The notes beneath the pieces are model-generated. The model made no database searches, was not told the DNA's origin, and saw nothing but the letters and a program-made list of their open reading frames with translations. Below, piece by piece: positions 26,507 through 35,700 of a stretch of 64,000 nucleotides of DNA. Source of the stretch: Paenibacillus andongensis (GTDB taxonomy: Bacteria; Bacillota; Bacilli; Paenibacillales; NBRC-103111); contig NZ_CP104467.1 in NCBI RefSeq assembly GCF_025369935.1, positions 5,277,001 through 5,341,000 on the forward strand, read 5' to 3'. Made by a program: the position numbers and the translations under genes. The number at the start of each line of letters is the position of its first letter. The stretch's first letter is position 1.

Positions 26507-28906
26507 TTAATTTCCGGATTGATCGTGAGGCACGGTGACAGTTGCAGTTACAACTGTTTTATTGCCCGCTTTATCAGTTGCTGTATACGTGATGGTATAG
26601 ATTCGGTCTTTTTCCGCACGCAAGTTGAATGATGTGTCGGCTGTACCGAAATCGGCGTTCTGAATGTCGCCTTGACCGCTATCCGGCTTATTGCTCGTGA
26701 TCGACGTTAACACCACGGAGTCAACACCCGATGTTGCATCGCCCGAATTGAGCGTGGAATTGACCGTCACCATTTTATGATTCGCCGGCCAAATCGTCGT
26801 CTTATCAAGCTGGACGGAAAGCGCTGGCACCATCTTGTCAACCTTAAACTCTACGGTTTTGAGATGTTCGACATTGCCTGCTTGATCCTTACTGCGGTAA
26901 GCAATCTTGTAAGTTCCTTCACCGAAGGCAGGTATGGATCCGTTGTAAACAATCCACGAACCCTCATTCACCTGGTATTCCGTTGTTACGGCGCCTCCGT
27001 ACACATTGGCGTATACGGACAAGCTTACAGTAACATCTATCGTGTACCAGCTGTTCTTACCGTTTGGCGCAGCCGGATTTAACGTTGCGGTGGTGACAGG
27101 GGCAATCTTATAGATGTTGTTTACGGTCATGCTGGTTACGTTCGAGACGTTGCCTACGGCATCCGTTCCCCTTGCATACACGGTATCATTGCTTTCAACA
27201 ACGACCGGAGCGGTGTACGCTGTCCATGCCCCGCTTTCGCCTACTTTGTATTCCTTCGCCGCAGCGTCGTCCGGATAGCTGATCGTCACGGTGACGCCTT
27301 GGTTGGTTGGTGTAGTGGTATCAACAGCCAAAGTTGCATCGGCAGGCGCAATATGGTCGATATTGCTGACCGTGTAGCTCGTCACATTCGACACGTTGCC
27401 CGCTGCATCCGTTCCCCGCGCATACACCGTGCCGTTTTCGGAAACAACCACAGGAGCGCCGTATGCTGTCCATGTACCGTCATCTCCTACTTTGTACTCC
27501 TTAACTGCAGCGTCAACCGGATAGCTGATCGTTACTTTGACATCGCTGTTGGTTGGCGTTGTAATACCTGCCGACAACGCTGCGTCCGCCGGCGGCGTCT
27601 TGTCGAATTCTAACGCATTAAGCGCACTCAGCAGTTGTGCAGCCGCAGCATCGATGGCAGCTTGATCGGCATTCGATGCCAATGCATTTGCGTTCTCGAC
27701 GGCTGCCGCAACCGCTTGCCAGCTCGATTCGGTATAAAGCTTGGCGTCAAGCGCTGCAGCTTTATCCAGCAAGTACACCAGTAAGGATTTTTCCCCATTT
27801 GGCGCCGTATTGTTTGCTAACTGAAGGATCTCGTCGGCGCTTAATACATGATCATAAATACGGAATTCGTCCAGCATGCCGTTGAACAGCGGATCGGAAC
27901 CGAACTGGCTCTTCCCGAGATAATTGAGTGCCGGTTTGAAGTCGCTCGGCTTGATCGAGACGTTAGTGGATGCCTTTTCCACGCCGTTCACATACAGCTT
28001 CTCCTTGCCGCTGCCAAGTGTCACCGCCACATGAACCCACGTATTCGTTGGGAGCAGCGAAGTTTGCACGATTTGCTCGCCGCCGCCGTTCTTGATGGCA
28101 AACCGCATAAAATTACCCGTTTTCGGTGTCAGGAACATGTATTGGCTTGTGCTGTTACCGAAGTCGAAGATTCGCTGCCAATCTTTGCCGCCCTTCCAGT
28201 ACACCCATGTCGACACGGTCATCTCATTGTCACTGGACAAAGGATGCGTAGCGGGCAGCGTGACATAGCTATTGGTGCCGTTCAATTCGATCGCTTTCCC
28301 GACTTCCCCATCCTTGAACGCAGGGGTACCGGAAATTTTCCCATTGGCAGACCCGAATGCATTATCCGCGTTTCCTTCAAATGAATAAAGGGACATCGGG
28401 TTGCGGGCAAGCAAGCTCTTCGCATCGTACAGCTCCTTGGCGATTTTCAAATCCGAATAACCTGGAGCATTCATTTCCGCTTTGATGCGCTCAACTTCTT
28501 TGCTGAACAAATAATAGCTCAGTCTTGAATAATCTCCCGCCGGAAGCTTTGCCGCATTATCGAGTGCAATCTGAAGCGGGTCAATGACCGTTACCGACGT
28601 ACCGTCCGTGGTACCGGTTACGACAGGCCCATTATCGTACAGGATCGTAAATGGAATTTTGCCCGTTTGATAAGCGGTTCCAACCGTATACCGGGCTTTC
28701 CAATGAAGCTGGTCGTCGGATGCGGTCTCCATCAATTTATCGCCGAAGTAAACCTTGACATTCTCAAGAGCTTTACCGGCAGCAAAATCCAAGGTGACCG
28801 TATTCCCCGTCACGGCTAAGGAAGCATTCTCCGGATTATCCGACTTTAGCGAAACGGTGTCCAGAAGGACCGGGCTTCCCGTATGGATGACGGTACCATA
28901 GAACTG
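26507..28906 (-). CDS. Secreted alginate-lyase-like protein, 3' half after a frameshift (LamG, FIVAR, Ig-like modules)
   Basis: This is the downstream part of the gene at 28846-32430, in the -1 frame. It resumes at FYGTVIHTGSPVLLDTVSL, the end of the discoidin domain. Next come an Ig-like module, a LamG domain (about 28330-27850: MTVSTWVYWKGGKDWQRIFD), a FIVAR helical segment (about 27780-27610), two Ig-like repeats of 246 bp (TPTN..V.VTISYP...EYKVG) and an OmpL47-type module. The C-terminal domain with TIWPANHKMV and VPHDQSGN is closely shared with the 2266-residue paralogue. The frame stays open for 800 codons with normal composition, so the lesion is recent or a sequencing error. It has no start of its own that fits a signal peptide. 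Confidence 0.8.
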   Translation of the reverse strand, partial: QFYGTVIHTGSPVLLDTVSLKSDNPENASLAVTGNTVTLDFAAGKALENVKVYFGDKLMETASDDQLHWKARYTVGTAYQTGKIPFTILYDNGPVVTGTTDGTSVTVIDPLQIALDNAAKLPAGDYSRLSYYLFSKEVERIKAEMNAPGYSDLKIAKELYDAKSLLARNPMSLYSFEGNADNAFGSANGKISGTPAFKDGEVGKAIELNGTNSYVTLPATHPLSSDNEMTVSTWVYWKGGKDWQRIFDFGNSTSQYMFLTPKTGNFMRFAIKNGGGEQIVQTSLLPTNTWVHVAVTLGSGKEKLYVNGVEKASTNVSIKPSDFKPALNYLGKSQFGSDPLFNGMLDEFRIYDHVLSADEILQLANNTAPNGEKSLLVYLLDKAAALDAKLYTESSWQAVAAAVENANALASNADQAAIDAAAAQLLSALNALEFDKTPPADAALSAGITTPTNSDVKVTISYPVDAAVKEYKVGDDGTWTAYGAPVVVSENGTVYARGTDAAGNVSNVTSYTVSNIDHIAPADATLAVDTTTPTNQGVTVTISYPDDAAAKEYKVGESGAWTAYTAPVVVESNDTVYARGTDAVGNVSNVTSMTVNNIYKIAPVTTATLNPAAPNGKNSWYTIDVTVSLSVYANVYGGAVTTEYQVNEGSWIVYNGSIPAFGEGTYKIAYRSKDQAGNVEHLKTVEFKVDKMVPALSVQLDKTTIWPANHKMVTVNSTLNSGDATSGVDSVVLTSITSNKPDSGQGDIQNADFGTADTSFNLRAEKDRIYTITYTATDKAGNKTVVTATVTVPHDQSGN
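27250..27600 (-). repeat. Two Ig-like modules with a 246-bp period
   Basis: TTGGTTGG at 27303 recurs at 27549, exactly 246 bp apart. The encoded units share YPxDAAxKEYKVG, VYARGTDAxGNVSNVT and end in SN/NNI. The same period occurs in the 2266-residue gene. Confidence 0.75.
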
Positions 28907-31900
28907 GCTTCGGCAACATTGCCGAACCATTGGGCCCCATTGTAAATCCGGATATAACGATAGGCTTTCGGATTCTGGACCGTTAACGTTTGCCAATTCA
29001 CCGTATTGACAGCTGGGGCGGACAACGTCACCCACGGCTCATAATCCACGTGGTTGGTTCCCTGGATGATAACACCTGCCGTCCGGGCTGGAGCGCCTTG
29101 ATTTCCAATGAGTTTTACTTGGGTTAATTGCACTTTATCCTGATCGCCGAGGTCAAATGCCACCCAAGAGCCCCAGCCTCCGTTACTGGAGCGAAAATCA
29201 GAGATGGTAGTTGCATTCCCATCAAACATATTGGCGACTTGCTGAATGGTCGCATCCATGCTTCGACCCGGTGTAGAATCAATCAAAGAAAGATTCTTGA
29301 ATACATCGTTGATGAGCCCATCTTCATTCACGATCGTCACCAAGGTGCCGTCGGTCGTAACCTTGACCGATTTCCCGAAATTCGCACCTTGATTGTAGTC
29401 GATGCGGAACTGGACTTTGCCGAGCGTATAAATTTCTCCAAGCTTCTGCGTCACGGTAAAATGACGCGCATCTGTGGAAACGGCATCCAGCTTCGTACTG
29501 CCGAAATAAACGGCAACATTATCGATCGGTTCGCTGGCCGTAAACGATAAGGTCACGGTATCTCCCCGCGTTGCGATGGAAGGATTGCCCGGATGATCGG
29601 ACCCGATGGATACTGATTGCAGCAGATTGACAAACGGGATATCGGCATTATCAAAGCTGAAGTAATCGACTTCCACATTGCCATTGGCCGTTCCACCGGT
29701 TGCTTGCAGTCTGAGATAAATCATGCCTTCTCGCGCAGCATAACCCGATTTCCCCAAATCGTACGGGATCGTGACGAACTCGCCGTTCGTATTCGGAACA
29801 GCAAATTCAGCTACGGTATTGGCAGTCGCATCTCCATTGCCAAGATCGATGGCTTTCATGACAACAGGCTCGTTGCTCTTCACCCGCAAAACCATATAGC
29901 GCCGGTCATCACCTTTAGCCCCCATATCGACTTGACGATATGTGACTGCGGAGTTGTCTCCTTGTAATACGACATGATCCCCGATTTTTTGGGCATTGCC
30001 GTACAGATCGGAAAGATAGCTTCCGCCCTGCCTCTTTGTCGTCGGAACCGATCCCGAAGAGGATGGCGTTACGTATTTAAAACTGTTAACGGTCAGAGAG
30101 CCGGTCCCTCTGTAGACCAAATAAAAATCGTTGTTGCCTCCGTTATTGCCATAAATAATCTCATCATTCTGATGGTTGAAAGCGGCGGTCACCGTGCTGC
30201 CTGCCGTATCCGCAATCGGATAGCTCTTGACGAGCTGGCCCTGCGGGCCTCCAAGCCGCATTTCAAGCATGCCGCTTCCAGCGGCTATGTGATTCAACTG
30301 CAGCTGTACGGTGCCGCTGTCAAAATTCATGTTGCGATACCCGATATAACCGCCGTCTGTCAGGGTAACGTTATTCGACGCCTCGTTTTTCACATAACCT
30401 GTTCCGCTCGCAATAGGAGCTTCAAACGCCTTGTTATCGGTTTTGGCAAAACCGCCGGAAAATTGAAACCAGCGCGCTTCGGCGGAAAAATTATATGCAT
30501 TGTTGGAGCCCGTAGTTTTGAAATACAGATTCTTCTTGCCTTTCAGTGTATCGCCGATGTTATTGAATTTCTGAACATAGGTGTTCGGTATCGTCCACCA
30601 GCCTGTATGGGGGACCTTAAAGATGGCTGTCGGCGTCGTTAAGGCCATGGAAGCGTCGTCCAACTTCACGTCGGGCTCGGTAACGTACATGGAAATGATC
30701 GACCCGGCCGTCGAGTTTTGGGCATAGGTGAACGCGAGCGTATCTGCGGGAACCGAACCGAAATCGAAGTTTTCGTAGCCGAACCAGTTGCCGTTCATCG
30801 TCCCTTCGGCTTTGTATTGGACGGCACCGTTTTCGTCCAGATAACTGGCGATTCCAGGTTTTACAAAGCCGTTCTTATAAAAAATTTGGTTGTTGAAAGA
30901 AAAAGGTATAGCCGGGTGCCGGTTATACAGACCATTTAAATTTGCCACTTCCTGCCAAGGCTGCGGCGGACCCTTCGGCTCCGTGTCCAAGGCCCCGTTC
31001 GCAGGGGTAAAGAGAAGCGTGCCAGACCCCGGTGTATCGATGGCCGGGACTTCAGGATGCTCCATCAAGATCTCGGGATATTTGAACAATTCGTCATATT
31101 TACCGCCGGAATATCCTTTCTCATATTTATAATAATTGTAGATGGAAGCGGCTTCTGTTATGGATCCACCTCTCGGACTGATGCCGGTCCACCCGGTCTT
31201 TTGTCCCACGCCGTTGATATGAGGGAAATATTCCACATCGTACCCTGCATTGTATTTCGTATAATAAGAGAGGGCCTTTAGCAGCTTTTGATCCTGGAAT
31301 TCGAAGGGGTCTACTCCGCCCTCGGCAACCGGAACCCCGGTAACAGGATCAAGCTTCGTCCCCTGGACATGAATGGTTCGGGCCGTTACGCCGTATGTCG
31401 CCACGTCAAGGTTCGAGTGACCCTGATCGCGTCCCATCTCGACGACCTCTCCATTATCCATTATCGCCGCGGCGAGCGAGAAATTGATACTTTCTGCCCC
31501 GCTTGCATTATCTTGGTCTACGGCTTTTTTATTGACGGCAAACCGCTCCACCGCTTCATTATAACCGTTAATATCGTCCAGGAAGATGGAAATGGACATA
31601 TACCCCATGTTCCCTATGGCCGCTTGATTATAAAATCCGAACCACTTGTTCGTTTCCTGCCAGATGAGTCTTAAGAAATTATCGAAGGGCTTCTTTTTTT
31701 CATAATCGATATTGCCTTGGGCGTCCCGGCACCATCCGGAGCTTGGCGTATAGAGAAGAATTTCTGCCGCGGCAGCCATCTTCTGACCTGATGTACCGGA
31801 AGCGAGAACGCTGGATGCTCCCCACACCTTTGAGATCGTATCCCAATTGGCCGGCTCCGTCGTATCGAAAAATTGCTTGAGACCAACGGCCCAGGCGTCC

Positions 31901-32430
31901 ATTACCTTTTTGGCATTATCCAGGTAAACCTGGTCACCCGTGATGTACCACATGAGCGCTTGTTGATAGGCTGTCGTGGCATCCTCGCGCAATTCCTTGT
32001 CCCCGTTGCTGTCGGAGACTTGGGGAAAAGTGAATTGCTTTTGCGTTCCTCCGTTCCCATAGACCGCTATATTTTTCGAAGATTCGGCACTCTTTCTGAA
32101 TACATCGAATGCAGACGCCCAAGGCTCTTTCCCGAGCCAAATCATATCCCTCATGGTGTTCAGATCCGCTCGTGACTGCAGAATACCCGGGTGGACAAGT
32201 CCCGTCGGACCTGTGACCACATAGTTGTCATAGCTTCGGTCATAGTTCGGATTGATGACTGCGCTATTTTGCGGCGTCGGCACATTGGAAACATAAGGCG
32301 TATAGGGTGGAACGGCCGAAGATTCGGCAGCCTGTACGGTTGTATTGCCAACCGGTATGGCGCTACCTAAAATTAGCAGAGATAGTACGATGGAAAGAGA
32401 GCGCTTGCAAGTTGTCAGAAACCCTTTCAT
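28846..32430 (-). CDS. Secreted alginate-lyase-like protein, 5' part; ends at a frameshift
   Basis: The start is the ATG at 32430 after AAAGGAGG. A signal peptide ends near TVQA (residue 38). The helical toroid domain (about 70-480) has VHPGILQSRADLNTMRDMIW, WYITGDQVYLDNAKKVMDAW, FYNQAAIGNMGYMS and VVEMGRDQGHSNLD. The usual NQH of the paralogues is replaced by NQA, so catalysis may differ. Three CBM-like beta-sandwiches follow (about 490-930), then an Ig-like domain and a discoidin domain. In the last strand of the discoidin domain (AYRYIRIYNGAQWFGNVAEA) a single missing base near 28903 throws the frame into 20-odd foreign residues and a stop. Joined to 26507-28906 the protein would be about 1970 residues. 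Confidence 0.85.
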   Translation of the reverse strand: MKGFLTTCKRSLSIVLSLLILGSAIPVGNTTVQAAESSAVPPYTPYVSNVPTPQNSAVINPNYDRSYDNYVVTGPTGLVHPGILQSRADLNTMRDMIWLGKEPWASAFDVFRKSAESSKNIAVYGNGGTQKQFTFPQVSDSNGDKELREDATTAYQQALMWYITGDQVYLDNAKKVMDAWAVGLKQFFDTTEPANWDTISKVWGASSVLASGTSGQKMAAAAEILLYTPSSGWCRDAQGNIDYEKKKPFDNFLRLIWQETNKWFGFYNQAAIGNMGYMSISIFLDDINGYNEAVERFAVNKKAVDQDNASGAESINFSLAAAIMDNGEVVEMGRDQGHSNLDVATYGVTARTIHVQGTKLDPVTGVPVAEGGVDPFEFQDQKLLKALSYYTKYNAGYDVEYFPHINGVGQKTGWTGISPRGGSITEAASIYNYYKYEKGYSGGKYDELFKYPEILMEHPEVPAIDTPGSGTLLFTPANGALDTEPKGPPQPWQEVANLNGLYNRHPAIPFSFNNQIFYKNGFVKPGIASYLDENGAVQYKAEGTMNGNWFGYENFDFGSVPADTLAFTYAQNSTAGSIISMYVTEPDVKLDDASMALTTPTAIFKVPHTGWWTIPNTYVQKFNNIGDTLKGKKNLYFKTTGSNNAYNFSAEARWFQFSGGFAKTDNKAFEAPIASGTGYVKNEASNNVTLTDGGYIGYRNMNFDSGTVQLQLNHIAAGSGMLEMRLGGPQGQLVKSYPIADTAGSTVTAAFNHQNDEIIYGNNGGNNDFYLVYRGTGSLTVNSFKYVTPSSSGSVPTTKRQGGSYLSDLYGNAQKIGDHVVLQGDNSAVTYRQVDMGAKGDDRRYMVLRVKSNEPVVMKAIDLGNGDATANTVAEFAVPNTNGEFVTIPYDLGKSGYAAREGMIYLRLQATGGTANGNVEVDYFSFDNADIPFVNLLQSVSIGSDHPGNPSIATRGDTVTLSFTASEPIDNVAVYFGSTKLDAVSTDARHFTVTQKLGEIYTLGKVQFRIDYNQGANFGKSVKVTTDGTLVTIVNEDGLINDVFKNLSLIDSTPGRSMDATIQQVANMFDGNATTISDFRSSNGGWGSWVAFDLGDQDKVQLTQVKLIGNQGAPARTAGVIIQGTNHVDYEPWVTLSAPAVNTVNWQTLTVQNPKAYRYIRIYNGAQWFGNVAEASSMVPSSIREARSFWTPFR

Positions 32431-32535
32431 TTCTAATCCTCCTTTCAAGATTGAGCCCATTGCGGGCAAAACGACAAACCTGTTTGAATTTCGTTTACAT
32501 TTCTGTTCTCCTCCCTATTTTAGTCGTAAATCTAT

Positions 32536-32705
32536 ACTAAACCGCCGAAGCGAGTTCAGCCTATCTGCGGGATCAGCCCTTCACTGCGCCGATGATGGTT
32601 TGCGCCAATGTGGACAACCCTGTAACGTCGTCATAAGAATGCCCCACATCACGCCCCGTTTGGATTTCCTGTACGTGATTCATTTTGCGTCATCCACCGC
32701 ATCAT
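32536..32705 (-). pseudogene. Relics of an ABC permease tail joined to a lyase fragment
   Basis: The minus strand at 32573-32598 reads IIGAVKG and stop, the C-terminus of LplC-type permeases (VVGAVKG). The bases after it (CTATACTAAACCG reversed) match the spacer found after the permease at 41435. Directly joined to it, 32599-32705 matches 24857-24985 of the LamG lyase (QT.RDVGHSYDDV..LSTLAQT). This is a fused scar of two deleted genes. The rest of 32431-32781 holds the lyase leader and a terminator. Confidence 0.6.
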
Positions 32706-32739
32706 CTTGCAAATAATCAGTAACAAAGAACATTTTATC

Positions 32740-32765
32740 GGAGGAAGGCGCAAATGCCTTCCTCC
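32740..32765 (-). terminator. Terminator of the 2266-residue lyase gene
   Basis: GGAGGAAGGC (32740-32749) and GCCTTCCTCC (32756-32765) form a 10-bp stem with a 6-nt loop, 17 nt after the stop at 32782. The tail GATAAAATGTTCTTTG is weakly T-rich. Confidence 0.7.
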
Positions 32766-32781
32766 CATAGAATGGTTCTAA

Positions 32782-35700
32782 TTACTGAATGCCGGATTGA
32801 TCATGAGGCACCGTTACGGTTGCCGTTACTACCGTTTTGTTGCCCGCTTTATCGGTAGCCGTGTACGTGATGGTGTAGATGCTTCCTTTTTCCGCACGCA
32901 CGCTGAAGGTAGTGGCGGCTGTGCCGAAATTGGCCTGAATGTCGCAGCCTCTGCCGCTATCCGGCAGATTGCTCGTGATGGAGGTCAACACCACCGATTC
33001 GACCCCTGAACCGTCGTCGCTCGAAAGCAGAGTGGCATTGATCGGCACCATCTTATGATTCGGCGGCCAAATCATCGTCTTATCCAACTGGACAGATAAT
33101 ACCGGGGCTGTTTTGTCCACTTTGAACTCAATCGTTTTGAGTTGTTCCACGTTTCCGGCTTGATCCGTACTGCGGTAACCCAGCTTATAAACTCCATCGC
33201 CAAATGCAGGAATGGAACCGGTGTAGACGATCCAAGCACCGTCATTCACTTGATATTCCGTTTTCACCGTACCTCCATATACACTGGCGTATACGGATAA
33301 GCTAACCGTAACATCCGTTTTGTACCAGCTGTTCTTGCCGTTAGGTGTAGCAGGACTTAACGTTGCGGTGGTGACAGGAGCAATCTTCCAAATGTTGCTG
33401 ACAACGGCGCTAGTTACATTCGATACATTGCCTACAGCGTCCGTTCCTCTTGCATATACAGTATCATTGTTTTGGACAACAACCGGAGCCGTATAAGCTG
33501 TCCACATGCCGCTATCGCCAACTTTGTACTCCTTCACCGCCGTATCTTCCGGATAGTAAACCGCTACCGTAACACTTTGGTTGGTCGGAGCCTTGGTATC
33601 TACCGCCAAGGTTGCGTCGGTTGGCGGGATTCGGTCGATATTGCCGACCGCATAATGGGTGACGTTCGAGACGTTACCCGCAGCATCTTTACTTCTTGCA
33701 TACACCGTGCTGTTTTCGGAGATCACCACAGGTGCTCCGTACGCGATCCAAACGCCGGTTTCGCCTACCTTGTACTCCTTCACCGCCGCATCGCTCGGAT
33801 AAGTGACCGTTACGGTCACATCCTGGTTCGTCGGCGTTGTAATGTCAGCGGACAATACGGCGTCCGCAGGCGGCAGCCTGTCGATATTGCTGACGGTATA
33901 GTGGGTCACATCCGATACATTCCCCACAAAGTCCTTGCTCTGTGCATAAACGGTAGCATTGTCAGTTACGGAAACAGGAGAAGCATACGCTGTCCATGCT
34001 CCGCTATCCCCGACTTTGTATTCCTTGACCGTCACGTTGTTCGGATAGCTGATCGTCAAGGTAACATTGCCGTTGGTCGGATCTGTAACGTCCGCTGTGA
34101 AGACGGCATCCGAAGGTGCTGTTTTGTAAATGTTGCTGACCGTGTAGCTTGCTACGTCCGATACATTGCCTGCTGCATCCGCACTTCTTGCATACAGTGT
34201 GGTGTTGTCAGAAACCGTTACAGGAACAGTGTACGCTGTCCATACGCCGTTATCGCCAACTTTGTACTCCTGCACCGCTGCGTCAAGCGGATAGAAGATG
34301 GACACATGAACATCCTTGTTGGTCGGCACTGTAATATCTGCGTACAAGCCGGCCACAACAGGCGGAGTAGTATCGGCGATGTTTAAGGTAACCGTGTGCG
34401 GCTGCTCCGCATTGCCTGCCCAGTCTACGCTCCAATACACGATCGTATGCGTTCCCTCGGTAGTCAACACAACCGAGTTCCCGGTTTGCTGCGCGCCGCC
34501 GTCTACTTTGTAGTAGGTTGCCGCAACGCCGGAGCTATCATCATAGACACTGAGGGTTACCGTCGCATTATACTTGACCGATCCCTGCGCCGCATTATCG
34601 GTTGTTACCGGAGGCGTCACGTCTGCCGGTTTCACTGCCCCGTGGAATCTCACTTCAGCCATGTTGCCGAACCAGGCATTTGGATTGACAATTTTGATGT
34701 AACGGTATGGTACTTTACTGCTGACCGCAAGGGTTTGCCAACTCTGTGTAGATACCGCCGCTTTGGTGAGAGTCGTCCAGGTCGAATTATCGTTGGAGCC
34801 TTGGATCACTGCACCATTGATTCTTGTATAATATTGATCTTGTCTTGCAAGCAGCTCTACACTCGTAAGCGTAGCTTGATTGCCAGCCTTAAAGTCAAAG
34901 ATAATGTAGCTTCCGTTACCAGAGTTGTTGCTTCCAATACGGAAATCCGAACCCGTGCTTGCATTGCTGTCAAATAGATTATTCACCTGTATCAGGGTCG
35001 ATGCTGCAGTTCTTCCTGAAGTTGAATCTATAAAATTCGCGATGCTGGTGACATTTTTAATCACATCCGACTCATCAACAACGTAAAGAGAAGTGTTGTC
35101 TGTTGTTTGAGTAGCCGGATACCCTGCCGTTCCGTCTTGTTTATTGTAATTAATGGTGAATTTCACCGGCCCTGCTGCCACGCCTTGATTCAAGGTTGCT
35201 GTAGCCGTCCAGTTGATATTGTCTGTGGAGGTTACAGTTGCATCCTGGCCTTGAATCGCGACTTTTACGTCTTTAATGGGCTCTTTGGCTACAATTGCCA
35301 GTTTTACTGTGTTGCCGGGCACGATCCTATTCATGATGCTTTGAGCCGAACTGATCGAAGCCGATTGGATTCTGATCAGATTTTCAACTTTTCCGTGGAA
35401 TCTCACTTCATTCATATTTCCAAACCAAGCATTTGGATTGACAATTTTGATGTAACGGTACGGTACTTTACTGCTGACCGCAAGGGTTTGCCAATTCTGT
35501 GTAGATACCGCCGCATTGGTGAGAGTCGTCCAGGTCGTATTATCGTTGGAGCCTTGGACCACTGCACCATTGATTCTCGCATAATATTGATCTTGTCTTG
35601 CAAGCAGCTCTACACTCGTAAGCGTGGCTTGATTGCCTTCCTTGAAGTCAAAGATGATGTAGCTTCCGGAGCCGGAGTTGTTGCTTCCGATACGGATATC

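Noticed and set aside
28895..28915. Programmed -1 frameshifting in the split lyase
   Set aside because: The site AGTTCTATGG is not a slippery heptamer and no downstream pseudoknot is evident; a one-base deletion is simpler.
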